Shown: piece after piece, positions 10,672 through 22,572 of the stretch
How positions within the stretch are numbered: position 1 is the first letter of the stretch
Layout of the letters: every line of letters begins with the position of its first letter
Assembly: GCA_036388855.1 (NCBI GenBank)
Contig: DASVRA010000011.1
Coordinates: 60,156 to 124,155, forward strand
From: DASVRA01 sp036388855
GTDB taxonomy: Bacteria; Pseudomonadota; Alphaproteobacteria; Caulobacterales; Caulobacteraceae
Direction of reading: 5' to 3'
Length of the DNA: 64,000 bases
Notes under the pieces: model-generated
What the model saw: the letters and a program-made list of their open reading frames with translations, nothing else
Databases searched by the model: none
Told to the model about the DNA's origin: nothing
Program-made: the position numbers and the translations under genes

Positions 10672-11135
10672 CCCGTCGGCGGCTGCTCGCGGGCGTGGCG
10701 TCGGCCGCAGCGTTCGGGGTAGGAGCTGCCACGGCGGCCGGCGAGGCGGGACCCGTGCTCTACAAGGGAATGACGCTGATTGATGGCTCGGGCGCGGCGC
10801 CGCGCCCGGACATGGCGCTGATCCTCGAGGGCGAGCGGATCGCCATGGTGTTCCCCGCCAAGCAGCTCGAGATCATGAAGCTGGCGCGGATGGAGGTAAT
10901 CGACGCCGTCGGCCTGACGGCGTTGCCGGGGCCGCTCGCGGCGGAAGAGGCCGAGGCGCGCGTGCGGAGCGGCGAGCCGCTGAAGAAGGCGGTGATAGCC
11001 GCGCTGGGCGGCCGGTGCATCCGCGGCGGCGTGTTGGCCGACCTGGTTTTCCTGAAGGGCGATCCTTTGGTCGACGCCGCCGCGTTGCGGCGCGTGGCGT
11101 TCACCGTCCAGCGCGGCGTCCGCTCAGGCGCCTAG
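10668..11135 (+). CDS. Shrunken amidohydrolase-like protein lacking the catalytic barrel
   Basis: GTG 10668 overlaps the TGA of the kinase gene, giving 155 residues. The N-terminus is a Tat-like signal (VTRRRLLAGVASAAAFG). The next part looks like the first beta-sandwich half of metal-dependent amidohydrolases (LYKGMTLIDGSG, then LEGERIAMV). The C-terminus looks like the closing half (GVLADLVFLKGDPLVDAAALRRV). The 250-300 residue TIM barrel that normally lies between them, with its HxH metal motif, is missing; the join is at about residues 85-105. It is either a deletion remnant or a small exported protein with a new role. Its tight overlap with the kinase suggests it is still translated. Confidence 0.65.
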   Translation: MTRRRLLAGVASAAAFGVGAATAAGEAGPVLYKGMTLIDGSGAAPRPDMALILEGERIAMVFPAKQLEIMKLARMEVIDAVGLTALPGPLAAEEAEARVRSGEPLKKAVIAALGGRCIRGGVLADLVFLKGDPLVDAAALRRVAFTVQRGVRSGA

Positions 11136-11233
11136 GCTCGCCGCGGCGCTTCCGCTCGCGCGTTCAGCCTCTATATCTGCGGCGATCTCCATCCGGGGCG
11201 GCCCCGCCCCACCATGCGAGAGGACCATAGGAC

Positions 11234-11866
11234 ATGACCGACGAGACCACGCCGGCGCAAACCGACGGCTCCGGCGCGACGGCCGAGGAGCTGGGCTCGG
11301 CCGCGAGCGTCGAGCAGCTGCAGGCCGAGATCGCCGAGTGGCGCGACAAGGCGATGCGCGCCGCCGCCGAAGCCGAGAACACCCGCCGCCGCGCCGAGCG
11401 CGAGATGAACGACGCCCGCGCCTTCGCCATCCAGCGCTTCGCCCGCGAGCTGTTCGCCGCCGCCGACAACCTGGAGCGCGCCCTGGCCGCCGCGCCGCGC
11501 GAGGATGAAGACGCGGCGGTGAAGGGTTTCGTCACCGGCATCGAGATGACCGAGAAGGCGCTGCAGGGCGCTTTCGAGCGCAACGGGCTGAAGAAGATCG
11601 CGCCGGAGAAGGGCGGCAAGTTCGACCCGCACCTGCACCAGGCGATGATGGAGCAACCCTCGGAAGACGCGCCTCCAGGCTCGGTGATCCAGGTGATGCA
11701 GACCGGCTACGAACTGTTCGGCCGGGTGCTGCGCCCCGCCATGGTGATCGTCGCGGCCAAGGGAGCGCCGTCCCAGCCGCAGGCGGCCAATGATCAGAGC
11801 GGGGGCGGCTACGCTACGGGCGACGGGGCGGCGGCCGCCGGCGCATCGGTGGACACCAAGGCCTAA
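11234..11866 (+). CDS. grpE: Nucleotide exchange factor GrpE
   Basis: The 210-residue protein is GrpE, the DnaK nucleotide exchange factor of the cytosolic heat-shock chaperone. A long N-terminal helix (about 25-110) includes AENTRRRAEREMNDARAFA. The C-terminal beta domain contains the family motif GVIQ-like SVIQVMQTGYELFGRVLRPA. An Asn/Gly/Ala tail of about 35 residues extends past the usual end. The ATG is preceded by AGGAC. hrcA, its common neighbour, is not here. Its stop overlaps the stop of the convergent dienelactone hydrolase by 3 nt. Confidence 0.96.
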   Translation: MTDETTPAQTDGSGATAEELGSAASVEQLQAEIAEWRDKAMRAAAEAENTRRRAEREMNDARAFAIQRFARELFAAADNLERALAAAPREDEDAAVKGFVTGIEMTEKALQGAFERNGLKKIAPEKGGKFDPHLHQAMMEQPSEDAPPGSVIQVMQTGYELFGRVLRPAMVIVAAKGAPSQPQAANDQSGGGYATGDGAAAAGASVDTKA

Positions 11867-12759
11867 GCCGCGCCCGGCGGCACACCGTTGGCGCGGAAGT
11901 GGGCGAGCATCCGCGCCCAGCCGCTTTCGGCGGCGGCCTTGTCGTAGCTGTCGCGGTAGTCGGCATGGAAACCATGCTGCACGCCGGGGTAGACGACGAT
12001 CTCGTCCCTGCGGCCGGCGGCCTTCAGCGCCGTCCGCATCGCTTCGATGTCGGAGGGCGGGATGCCCTTGTCCTCGCCGGCGTAGAGGCCGAGCACCGGC
12101 GCCTTCAGCTCGCCCGCCACATCCACCGGCCAGGGCCGCTCCTCCTTGCCGAGGAAGCCGTCGGGGGCGGGGTGGGTCAGCTTGCCGTACCAGGCGGCGC
12201 CGGCCTTGATCTGGGGGAAGCGGGCGGCCGCCATCCACACCACCGCCCCGCCCCAGCAAAAGCCGGTGATGGCGATCCGCCTGGCGTCGGCAAACTTCTG
12301 GCCCTCCGCCCAGCGCAGGGTGGCGGCGATGTCGTCCATCACCTGCTCGTGCGTGGCGGTCTCGACGATCTTGCGCACTTCGGCGAAGTCGGTGAGCGGC
12401 GCCGGGTCCCCCGCCCGGAAGAAGAAGGCGGGCGCGACGGCCACATAGCCGAGCTTGGCCAGGCGGCGGCAAACGTCGCGGATGTATTCATGGACGCCGA
12501 ACACCTCGGACACCACCAGCACCACCGGATGGCGGCCGCGCCCCTTTGGCCGCGCCACATACGCCGGCAGCTGGGCGCCCGCGGCGATGGAGATCTTCAC
12601 TTCGCCGGTGACCAGTCCTTCGGCGCTGGTGCGGGTGGGCTCGGCGGCGGCGGAAACCGAAGCGAGGGCGTAGCCGGCGAAGAACAGGCCGGCGACGGCG
12701 CGGCGGGTGTGGACGAAGTCCTCGGGCTCGGGGCCTCCAGGGCGGTGCAGGGCGGCCAT
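11863..12759 (-). CDS. Dienelactone hydrolase family protein
   Basis: The 298-residue protein is an alpha/beta hydrolase of the dienelactone hydrolase family. The catalytic triad is visible as Cys in GFCWGG, Asp in LYAGEDKG and His in QHGFHADY. The N-terminal 50 residues include Arg-Arg followed by a hydrophobic stretch (RRAVAGLFFAGYALASVSAAA), suggesting Tat or Sec export. The ATG at 12759 is preferred over one nine codons upstream because AGAGGAG lies about 8 nt before it. The substrate is unknown; family members act on lactones and esters from aromatic degradation, but no such pathway is nearby. Confidence 0.92.
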   Translation of the reverse strand: MAALHRPGGPEPEDFVHTRRAVAGLFFAGYALASVSAAAEPTRTSAEGLVTGEVKISIAAGAQLPAYVARPKGRGRHPVVLVVSEVFGVHEYIRDVCRRLAKLGYVAVAPAFFFRAGDPAPLTDFAEVRKIVETATHEQVMDDIAATLRWAEGQKFADARRIAITGFCWGGAVVWMAAARFPQIKAGAAWYGKLTHPAPDGFLGKEERPWPVDVAGELKAPVLGLYAGEDKGIPPSDIEAMRTALKAAGRRDEIVVYPGVQHGFHADYRDSYDKAAAESGWARMLAHFRANGVPPGAA

Positions 12760-12811
12760 GGGCGCGTCTCCTCTCACGCAAGCCATAGCGCCGAGCCGAC
12801 GGCAGATGAAG

Positions 12812-13387
12812 TCACGCAGCGCGCCGGAGGGTCAGGTTCAGCCGGCCGCCGCCGGGGATCAAGCGGGAAGAGCCGGGGATGACGCGGTCGATGCCGTGGT
12901 GGGCCAGGCGGGCGGGGCCGGAGAGTACGCAGACGTCGCCCGAGGCCAGGCGAATGGTGCGGGTCGGGTCAGCGCGCCTGGGGCCGCCGATGCGGAAGAC
13001 CGCCGTGTCGCCCAGCGACACCGACAGCACCGGAAAGGCGAAGTCGGCCTCGTCGCGGTCCTGGTGCAGGCCCATTCTGGCGTCGCCGCCGTAGAGGTTT
13101 ACCAGGCAGGCGTCCGGCGGTCCGGGCGCATCGGCCAGCCGGTCCCACAGCTCCAGAAGCCGGGCCGGCATCGGCGGCCAGGGGCGGCCGGTGACGGGAT
13201 GGAGGGGCTCATAGCGATAACCGGCGGGGCCGGTGACCCATCCGAGCGCGCCGAGATTGGTCATCTGGACTGACATCGGCTTTCCGCCCGGGGTGACGGG
13301 GCGGTAGAACGGGGCCGCCTCCGCCGCCGCCAGAACTTCGTCCACCAGCGAGCCCTGTTCTTGCGGGGACAGGGCGGCGGGATACAT
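12812..13387 (-). CDS. alkB: AlkB, alpha-ketoglutarate-dependent DNA dealkylase
   Basis: The 191-residue protein is an Fe(II)/2-oxoglutarate dioxygenase of the AlkB family, which removes 1-methyladenine and 3-methylcytosine lesions. The family landmarks are all present: FYRPVTPGGKPMSVQMTNLG, the iron ligands HQD (in MGLHQDRDE) and His in LAHHGIDR, and the 2-oxoglutarate-binding RLNLTLR. The frame continues 62 codons upstream into the start of the divergent aminopeptidase gene. ATG 13387 is chosen because GGAGG lies 7-8 nt before it and the E. coli protein aligns from there. No ada gene is adjacent. Confidence 0.93.
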   Translation of the reverse strand: MYPAALSPQEQGSLVDEVLAAAEAAPFYRPVTPGGKPMSVQMTNLGALGWVTGPAGYRYEPLHPVTGRPWPPMPARLLELWDRLADAPGPPDACLVNLYGGDARMGLHQDRDEADFAFPVLSVSLGDTAVFRIGGPRRADPTRTIRLASGDVCVLSGPARLAHHGIDRVIPGSSRLIPGGGRLNLTLRRAA

Positions 13388-13454
13388 CCGGAAACCCTCC
13401 GCTGGCGCGGCGGCGGCGGCTCGCCTAGGTTCGGCGCCGGTTTCGGGGATCGTA

Positions 13455-16253
<2,799 letters not shown>

Positions 16254-16257
16254 GCCG

Positions 16258-18324
16258 TCACCAGATGCGCACGCGCTCGGCGGGGGCGACGTACAGCCTG
16301 TCGCCCGGCTTCACCCCGAAAGCGGCGTACCAGTCGTCGATGTTGCGCACCGGCCCGTTGACCCTGAACGGGCGCGGCGAGTGCGGGTCGCTGGTCACCT
16401 GTTTCTTCAGCGCATCGGTGGTCAGCGCCCCACGCCACGCCTGTGCCCAGCCCAGGAACACGCGCTGGTCGCCCGTGAGCCCGTCCAGCACCGGCGCCGG
16501 CCTGCCCTTCAGCGAGGTGCGGTACGCCTCCAGCGCCAGGGTGACTCCGCCGAGGTCGGCGATGTTCTCGCCCATGGTCAGCTCGGCGTTGACGTGCATC
16601 CCCGGCAGCGGCTCGAACGCCGCGTATTGCGCGCCCAGTCGCCTGGCCCGCTCGTCGAATACCTTAGCGTCCCGCGGCGCCCACCAGTCGCGCAGCTTTC
16701 CCTCCGCGTCGAACTTGCGCCCCTGGTCGTCGAAGCCGTGGGTCAGCTCGTGCCCGATCACGCCTCCAACCGCGCCATAGTTGATCGCATCGTCCGCAAG
16801 GGGATCAAAGATCGGCGGCGTCAGGATCGCGGCAGGGAAGGCGATGTCGTTGAACGAGCCGTTGTAGGCGTTGTTCATCTGCGGCGTCATCAGCCACTCG
16901 GACCGGTCCACCGGCTCCGCCAGCCGGCCGCCGTAGAAGCGCCAGTCGAGTTCGGCGGTGCGCAGCACGTTGCCGACCAGGTCGTCGCGGCGGATCACCA
17001 GCGAGGCATAGTCGCGCGGCTTGTCCGGATAGCCGACCTTCACGGTGATCCGGTCGAGCTTCTTCAGCGCCTCGGCCTTGGTCGCCGGACTCATCCAGTC
17101 GAGCTTCTGGATTCGCGCGCGGTAGGCGGCCTTGAGGTTGGCGACTAAAGCCTCGACCTTGGCCTTCGACGCTGGGGGGAAACGTTTGGCCGTGTAGAGC
17201 TCGCCCACGGCCCAGCCCATGTTGCCGAACACGTCCACCCGCTCGAAATTCTGCCCATTGCCGCCGGAGACCGCGCGCACAGCCCGCTTCCACCGCGGCG
17301 CCTGCTCCTGCAGCCCGTTCAGCGTGCGTCCGTGCAACTCAAACCAGGCGTCATCGAACGCCTTGGACAGATAGGGCGCGGCGTTGTCGCCGGCCTGGAA
17401 CGCCGCCCAGGCCTTGAGCGTGTCGAGTGGCGTGGCCGCATAGACCGCCGCCAGCTTCGGAAACGCGCTCTTCTCGCCGATCACCACGCGCTGCGCGCCC
17501 GCCAGATCGCCACCGGCCAGATAGGGCCGCCAGGCGAAGCCCGGCGCCAGCGCCTCCAGCTCGGCCACGGTCATGGCGTTGTAGGTCTTGTCCGGGTCGC
17601 GCCGCTCCGCCAATGGCCAGCTCGCCTCGGCGATCTTCGTCTCCAGCGCCATCACCTCTGCGGCGCGCGCCTGCGCGTCCGGCCACCCCTCCAGCTTCAG
17701 GATCGTGGCGATGTAGGCCTGGTACTTGGCCCGGGCGTCGGCGAACTCCGGCTTCAGGTAGTAGTCCCGGTCGGGCAGCCCCAGCCCGCCCTGGCTGATG
17801 TAGGCGGCGTAGCGGTCGACCTGCTTCACGTCGACGTTGACGTTCAGATTAAACAGCGAGCCGTAGAAGGTCTTGTTGCCGCTCCCCATCAGCCGCGCCA
17901 GCTCGTCTCGGGAGGACGCGGCGCGGATCGCCTGCAGCGTCGGCTCCAGCGGCTTGGCGCCCAGCGCCTCGATTCGCGCCTCGTCCATGAACGAGGCGTA
18001 GAAGGCGCCGACCTTTGCCTCGACACCGGGGCTTTGACCGTCTTTGGCCGCCGCCTGCTCGAGGATGTCGTGGATGTCGGACTCGGTCTGCTGCGCAGCG
18101 GCCAGCCGAAGCGACCAGCCTGGCCTGTCCGCCGGGATCTTCAGCGCCCGCTGGTAGCGGCCGCCGGCGTACATGAAGAAGTCGTCGCCAGGCTTCACCG
18201 ACGGGTCCATGCCGCCGAGGTCGAAGCCCCAAGGCCCCAGCTGCGCCTTCGCCGGCTGCGCCAGCGCTGGGCAGGTCAAGCTGAACGCGACCGCCGCCAC
18301 GGCGGCTAGCCAGATACTTTTCAT
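16258..18324 (-). CDS. M13 family metallopeptidase (neprilysin/PepO-like), copy 1
   Basis: The 688-residue exported enzyme starts with a Sec signal (MKSIWLAAVAAVAFSLT, cleaved after ALAQ). Early residues contain PWGFDLGGMDPSVKPGDDFFMYAGG, typical of the M13 N-terminal domain (split here across two motifs: the FDLGGMD stretch and PGDDFF). The zinc site is HELTHGFDDQG with the third ligand in ENIADLGG, and the end carries PGDRLYVAPAERVRIW. ATG 18324 follows a GGAAGGGG box; an earlier in-frame ATG lies six codons upstream. M13 enzymes degrade oligopeptides outside the cytoplasm. It lies downstream of a second M13 gene, separated by a palindromic repeat. Confidence 0.94.
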   Translation of the reverse strand: MKSIWLAAVAAVAFSLTCPALAQPAKAQLGPWGFDLGGMDPSVKPGDDFFMYAGGRYQRALKIPADRPGWSLRLAAAQQTESDIHDILEQAAAKDGQSPGVEAKVGAFYASFMDEARIEALGAKPLEPTLQAIRAASSRDELARLMGSGNKTFYGSLFNLNVNVDVKQVDRYAAYISQGGLGLPDRDYYLKPEFADARAKYQAYIATILKLEGWPDAQARAAEVMALETKIAEASWPLAERRDPDKTYNAMTVAELEALAPGFAWRPYLAGGDLAGAQRVVIGEKSAFPKLAAVYAATPLDTLKAWAAFQAGDNAAPYLSKAFDDAWFELHGRTLNGLQEQAPRWKRAVRAVSGGNGQNFERVDVFGNMGWAVGELYTAKRFPPASKAKVEALVANLKAAYRARIQKLDWMSPATKAEALKKLDRITVKVGYPDKPRDYASLVIRRDDLVGNVLRTAELDWRFYGGRLAEPVDRSEWLMTPQMNNAYNGSFNDIAFPAAILTPPIFDPLADDAINYGAVGGVIGHELTHGFDDQGRKFDAEGKLRDWWAPRDAKVFDERARRLGAQYAAFEPLPGMHVNAELTMGENIADLGGVTLALEAYRTSLKGRPAPVLDGLTGDQRVFLGWAQAWRGALTTDALKKQVTSDPHSPRPFRVNGPVRNIDDWYAAFGVKPGDRLYVAPAERVRIW

Positions 18325-18350
18325 GCACCCCTTCCCCATCAACTGTTTCC

Positions 18351-18486
18351 CTCCCCTTCATGGGGAGGGGTAGGCGGCGAAGCCGCCGAGGTGGGGAAGT
18401 GAGTATCAGACGCGGGCGCTTGTAGTCGCCCCACTTCCCCACCGCGAGCGCTGACGCGCTCTATCCCTCCCCATGAAGGGGGGGAG
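18351..18486. repeat. Large intergenic palindromic element
   Basis: The whole spacer between the two M13 genes folds on itself. Outer arms are 18351-18369 (CTCCCCTTCATGGGGAGGG) and 18465-18486. Inner arms GGTGGGGAAGTG at 18390-18401 and CACTTCCCCACC at 18432-18443 are perfect 12-bp complements. Small hairpins GGCGGC-gaa-GCCGCC (18373-18387) and GAGCGC-tgac-GCGCTC decorate the two sides. This is the organisation of a REP/MITE-like intergenic repeat; it may also terminate or stabilise transcripts of the upstream M13 gene. Confidence 0.75.
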
Positions 18487-18493
18487 ACGCCAC

Positions 18494-20551
18494 CTACCAG
18501 ATCCGAACGCGTTCTTCCGGCTTCAGGTACAGCTTGTCGCCCGGCTTGACATTGAACGCCACGTACCAGGCGTCGATGTTACGCATCGGCGCCTGGGCGC
18601 GGAAGCGCGAGGGCGAGTGCGGATCGGACGCCACCTGCTGCTTGACCGCGTCCTCGCGCTGCTTGGCGCGCCAAGCCTGGGCCCAGCCCAGGAACACGCG
18701 CTGGTCGCCGGACAGTCCGTCGATCACCGGCGCCGGCCTGCCCTTCAGCGAGGCGTGGTAGGCATCTAGCGCGATGGTCAGACCGGCCAGGTCGCCGATG
18801 TTCTCGCCCATGGTCAGCTTGCCGTTGACGTGCAGGCCCGGGGCGACCTCGTAGGCGTCGAACTGGGCCCCGAGCTTGGCGGCTTCCACCTCGAACCGCG
18901 CCGCATCCTCCTTGGTCCACCAGTCGCGCAGGCGGCCCTGGGCGTCGAACTTGCGCCCCTGGTCGTCGAAGCCGTGGCTGATCTCGTGGCCGATCACGCC
19001 GCCGATGGCGCCGTAGTTCACCGCCATGTCGGCTTTGGGATCGAAGTAGGGCGCCTGCAGGATCGCCGCCGGGAACACGATCACGTTGCGGCTGCCGTCG
19101 GAATAGGCGTTCACCGTCTGGGGAGTCATGTACCACTCCTCCTGGTCCACCGGCTTGCCGAGCTTGCCGGTGTTGTAGGCCCACTCGAAGGCGTTCGAGC
19201 GCTGCTTGGAGCCGTAGAGGTCGGCGGCGTCCACGCGCAGGCCCGAGTACTCGCGCCACTTGTTTGGATAGCCGACGCGCACGCGCATCTTGTCGAGCTT
19301 GTCGAGCGCCTGGGCCTTGGTCGCCGGACTCATCCACTCCAGGCCCTTGATGCGCGCGGCCATGGCGAGTTTCAGGTTGGCGACCAGCTCCTCCATCTTG
19401 GCCTTGGACTCAGGGGGGAAGTACTTCTTCACATACTCCTGCCCCACCGCCTCGCCGATCGAGGTGTCCACCAGGGTGGTCGCCCGCTTCCAGCGCGGCC
19501 GGTTCTCCTCCAGCCCCTGCAGCGCGGTGCCGCGGAAGGCGAAGCGATTGTCGACGAAGCGCTTGGACAGGTAAGGCGAGGCTTGGTCCACCGTCTGTAG
19601 CGCCTCCCAGGCCTTCAGCGTCTCCAGAGGCGTCTCGGCATAGATCTGCGCGATCTTCGGGAAGGCGCTCTTCTCGTTGATCACCACCTTCTGCACCCGC
19701 GCCACGCCCGCCCCGCGCATCCAGGCGTCCCACGGGAAAGCCGGCGCCAGCGCCTTCAGCTCCGCCACGGTCATCGGGTTATAGGTCTTGTCCGGGTCGC
19801 GCCGCTCGGCGATCGGCCAGCTGGCCTCGGCGATCCTGGTCTCCATCGCCAGGATGTCGTCGGCGGCCTTTTCGGCGTTCGGCCAGCCGATCATCTTCAG
19901 CGTACGCGCGGCGTAGTCGCGGTAGGCCGCCTTCTTCTCCTTGAACGGCTCGGTCAGGTAGTAGTCGCGCTCGGGCAGCCCTAGCCCGGCCTGGCTGAGG
20001 ATGAAGGCGTACTGGGTCGGGTCCTTGGCGTCCGGATCGACATAGGCGCCGAACACAGAGCCGCCGAAGGCGCCCTGGGTGGCGCCCATCAGCTCGGCCA
20101 GCTGCTCCTTGGTGGTCACCGCGCGGATGCGGGCGAGGTCGGGTTGCAGCGGCTTGTCGCCCAGCTGCTCGATCCGCGCCTCGTCCATGAAGCCGTTGTA
20201 GACGGCGGCGATCTTTTGCGCGGTCTCGGTCTTGGGGTTGCGCGCGCTGGTTTCGATCACATCGCGCAGCTGCGCCTGCGACAGGTTGAACACGTCGTAG
20301 CCGACGCTCAGCGAGGGCTGGTCGGCCGGGATGACCGCCGTCTTGTACCAGGCCCCGTTGGCGTAATCGAAAAAGCTGTCGCCCGGCTTGGCGCTCGTGT
20401 CGCGCGCCGTCAGGTCCACGCCCCATGCGCCGTACTGCTTCGGTTGGGTGGCGCTGGCCGAGGCGGCGGTCTGCTGGACCCCCTGGGCCAGGGCGGGAAC
20501 GGCGGTAAGGAGCGCGGCGGTCGAGGCTGCGGCGAGGGCGATGGCTTTCAT
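18494..20551 (-). CDS. M13 family metallopeptidase (neprilysin/PepO-like), copy 2
   Basis: The 685-residue exported enzyme has a Sec signal (MKAIALAAASTAALLTAVPALAQ region), the M13 N-terminal domain (YGAWGVDLTARD, PGDSFFDYANG), the zinc motif HEISHGFDDQG with ENIGDLAG, and the same closing PGDKLYLKPEERVRIW as copy 1. The two proteins align over their full length but differ at many positions, so the duplication is not recent. ATG 20551 is the signal-peptide Met; the frame continues 22 codons upstream without family similarity. The pair probably hydrolyses peptides in the periplasm. Confidence 0.94.
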   Translation of the reverse strand: MKAIALAAASTAALLTAVPALAQGVQQTAASASATQPKQYGAWGVDLTARDTSAKPGDSFFDYANGAWYKTAVIPADQPSLSVGYDVFNLSQAQLRDVIETSARNPKTETAQKIAAVYNGFMDEARIEQLGDKPLQPDLARIRAVTTKEQLAELMGATQGAFGGSVFGAYVDPDAKDPTQYAFILSQAGLGLPERDYYLTEPFKEKKAAYRDYAARTLKMIGWPNAEKAADDILAMETRIAEASWPIAERRDPDKTYNPMTVAELKALAPAFPWDAWMRGAGVARVQKVVINEKSAFPKIAQIYAETPLETLKAWEALQTVDQASPYLSKRFVDNRFAFRGTALQGLEENRPRWKRATTLVDTSIGEAVGQEYVKKYFPPESKAKMEELVANLKLAMAARIKGLEWMSPATKAQALDKLDKMRVRVGYPNKWREYSGLRVDAADLYGSKQRSNAFEWAYNTGKLGKPVDQEEWYMTPQTVNAYSDGSRNVIVFPAAILQAPYFDPKADMAVNYGAIGGVIGHEISHGFDDQGRKFDAQGRLRDWWTKEDAARFEVEAAKLGAQFDAYEVAPGLHVNGKLTMGENIGDLAGLTIALDAYHASLKGRPAPVIDGLSGDQRVFLGWAQAWRAKQREDAVKQQVASDPHSPSRFRAQAPMRNIDAWYVAFNVKPGDKLYLKPEERVRIW

Positions 20552-20673
20552 GTAACGGAATCCCGAGGTGGTTTGCGAACCTTCTGCCCCAAGATGGGTC
20601 CGCGCGCCCCTTAACAAAATTTCATGCGGCGAAGCGCCGCGCAGCCCGCCCCCGAGTCGGGCTAAGCTGCGCC

Positions 20674-22560
20674 ATGGCCGCGGCCCTCATCATTGACTTT
20701 GACTCTACTTTGGTGGCGGCCGAGACGCTGGAGGTGCTGGCAGAGGTCGCCCTGGCCGATGACCCGGAGCGGGAGGCGAAGACCGCTGAGATCGCCCGCC
20801 TTACCGATCTGGCAATGGCCGGCGAACTGGAGTTCGGGGAGGCGCTCGGCTTTCGGCTCGCCCTGCTGCGCCCGACCCGCGAACAGGTCGCCCAAGCGGC
20901 CGAACGGCTCAAACGCCGCGTCACCCCGTCCGTCCGCCGCAACCGCGCCGCTCTCGCCGCCCACGCGGACCGGATCTGGATCATCTCCGGCGGCTTCCAG
21001 GAGGTGGTCGAGCCGGTGGCGGCCGAACTCGGCCTTCGTCCAGACCATGTGCTGGCCAATCGCCTGGTGTTCGGCCCCGACGGCCGCGCGGCGGGCGTGG
21101 ACCCCGCCGTCCCGCTCGCGCGGAGCGGCGGCAAGGCCGAGGCCGTGCGCGCGCTCGCTCTGGAGGGCCGCGTCGCCGTGGTCGGCGACGGCTGGACCGA
21201 CTACGAAATCCGCCAGGACGGCGCCGCCGACGCCTTCCACGCCTTCACCGAAGTCGTGCGGCGGGAGAAGGTGGCGGCCGTGGCGGACCGTGTGGCGAAC
21301 TCACTCGACGAGGTGCTGGAGGCGGAAGGGCTGAAGCCCCGCTTCTCCTACCCGCGCGAGAAGATGCGCGTGCTGCTGCTGGAGAACATCCACCCGGCCG
21401 CCGCCGAACGCTTCGCCGCCGAAGGCTACCGCGTGGAAACGCTCAAGGGCGCGCTGGACGAGCCGGAGCTGGCCGAGCGGCTGAAAGGCGTCCACGTGCT
21501 CGGCCTGCGCTCCAAGACCCGCCTGAGCGCCCGGGCATTAGAGGGCGCCGACCGCTTGCTGGCCGCGGGCGCCTTCTGCATCGGCGTCAACCAGATCGAC
21601 CTGCGGGCGGCCGGCGAGCGCGGGGTGGCGGTGTTCAACGCCCCCTACGCCAACACCCGCTCTGTCGTGGAACTGGCGGTCGGGCTGATCGTCTCGCTGA
21701 TGCGAGGCGTGGCGGAGAAGAACGCCCTGCTGCACGCCGGCCGCTGGGACAAGTCGGCTTCCGGCGCGCGCGAGGTGCGGGGAAAGACGCTCGGCATCGT
21801 CGGCTACGGCGCGATCGGCTCGCAGCTCTCGGTGCTGGCCGAGGCGCTCGGCATGCGCGTGGTGTTCCACGACACGGGCGAGAAGCTCACCCTAGGCAAC
21901 GCCGTGCGCCGCCGCACGCTGGACGAGGTGCTGGCGGAGGCCGACGTGGTCTCCCTCCACGTGGACGGGCGGCCCGAGAACCGCGACCTGATCGGCCCCC
22001 GCGAGCTCCAGCGGATGAAGCCCGGCGCCTACCTGATCAACCTTTCGCGCGGGCACGTGGTGGACCTGGGCGCGACCGCTCAGGCGCTGGGCTCCGGCCG
22101 GCTCGGCGGCGCGGCCTTCGACGTCTTCCCCAAGGAACCGAACTCCAACGACGAGCCGTTCGACAGCCCGCTCCGCGGCCTGCCCAACGTCATCCTCACC
22201 CCTCACATCGGCGGCTCCACCGAGGAGGCGCAGGAGAGCATAGGCGAGTTCGTCGCCGAGCGCCTGCTGGCCTTCCTCCACCGCGGCGACACCAGTCATT
22301 CGGTAAACCTGCCCAACCTGCAGATGGCCGAGGTCGGCGGCGCCCACCGCTTCCTGCACATCCACAGGAACCAGCCGGGCGTGCTGGCGGCGATCAACGG
22401 CGCGCTGGCCGAGCACGGCCTCAACATCCTGGCCCAGCACCTGAAGACGGGAGAGCAGACCGGCTACGTCATCGTCGACGTCGACCACGCTTACCCCCGC
22501 GAGGTCATCGCGGCGCTGCGCGCCGTCCCTGGCGCCCTGAAGTTCCGGGTGCTCTATTGA
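20674..22560 (+). CDS. Fused phosphoserine phosphatase / D-3-phosphoglycerate dehydrogenase
   Basis: One 628-residue frame encodes two serine-biosynthesis enzymes. Residues 1-215 are a SerB-like HAD phosphatase with motif I DFDSTL, motif II Ser in IISGGF, the Lys in GGKAEAV and motif III GDGWTDYE. From Met231 (at 21364) the sequence is SerA: NAD-binding GYGAIG at about 377, the catalytic Arg/Glu region NLSRGHVV, and His in LTPHIGGSTEEAQ, followed by a C-terminal ACT domain (about 553-628) for serine feedback. It would therefore carry out the first and last steps of the pathway in the cytosol; the middle step (SerC) is not in the window. No stop or frameshift separates the halves. Confidence 0.93.
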   Translation: MAAALIIDFDSTLVAAETLEVLAEVALADDPEREAKTAEIARLTDLAMAGELEFGEALGFRLALLRPTREQVAQAAERLKRRVTPSVRRNRAALAAHADRIWIISGGFQEVVEPVAAELGLRPDHVLANRLVFGPDGRAAGVDPAVPLARSGGKAEAVRALALEGRVAVVGDGWTDYEIRQDGAADAFHAFTEVVRREKVAAVADRVANSLDEVLEAEGLKPRFSYPREKMRVLLLENIHPAAAERFAAEGYRVETLKGALDEPELAERLKGVHVLGLRSKTRLSARALEGADRLLAAGAFCIGVNQIDLRAAGERGVAVFNAPYANTRSVVELAVGLIVSLMRGVAEKNALLHAGRWDKSASGAREVRGKTLGIVGYGAIGSQLSVLAEALGMRVVFHDTGEKLTLGNAVRRRTLDEVLAEADVVSLHVDGRPENRDLIGPRELQRMKPGAYLINLSRGHVVDLGATAQALGSGRLGGAAFDVFPKEPNSNDEPFDSPLRGLPNVILTPHIGGSTEEAQESIGEFVAERLLAFLHRGDTSHSVNLPNLQMAEVGGAHRFLHIHRNQPGVLAAINGALAEHGLNILAQHLKTGEQTGYVIVDVDHAYPREVIAALRAVPGALKFRVLY

Positions 22561-22572
22561 GCGAGCACGACC

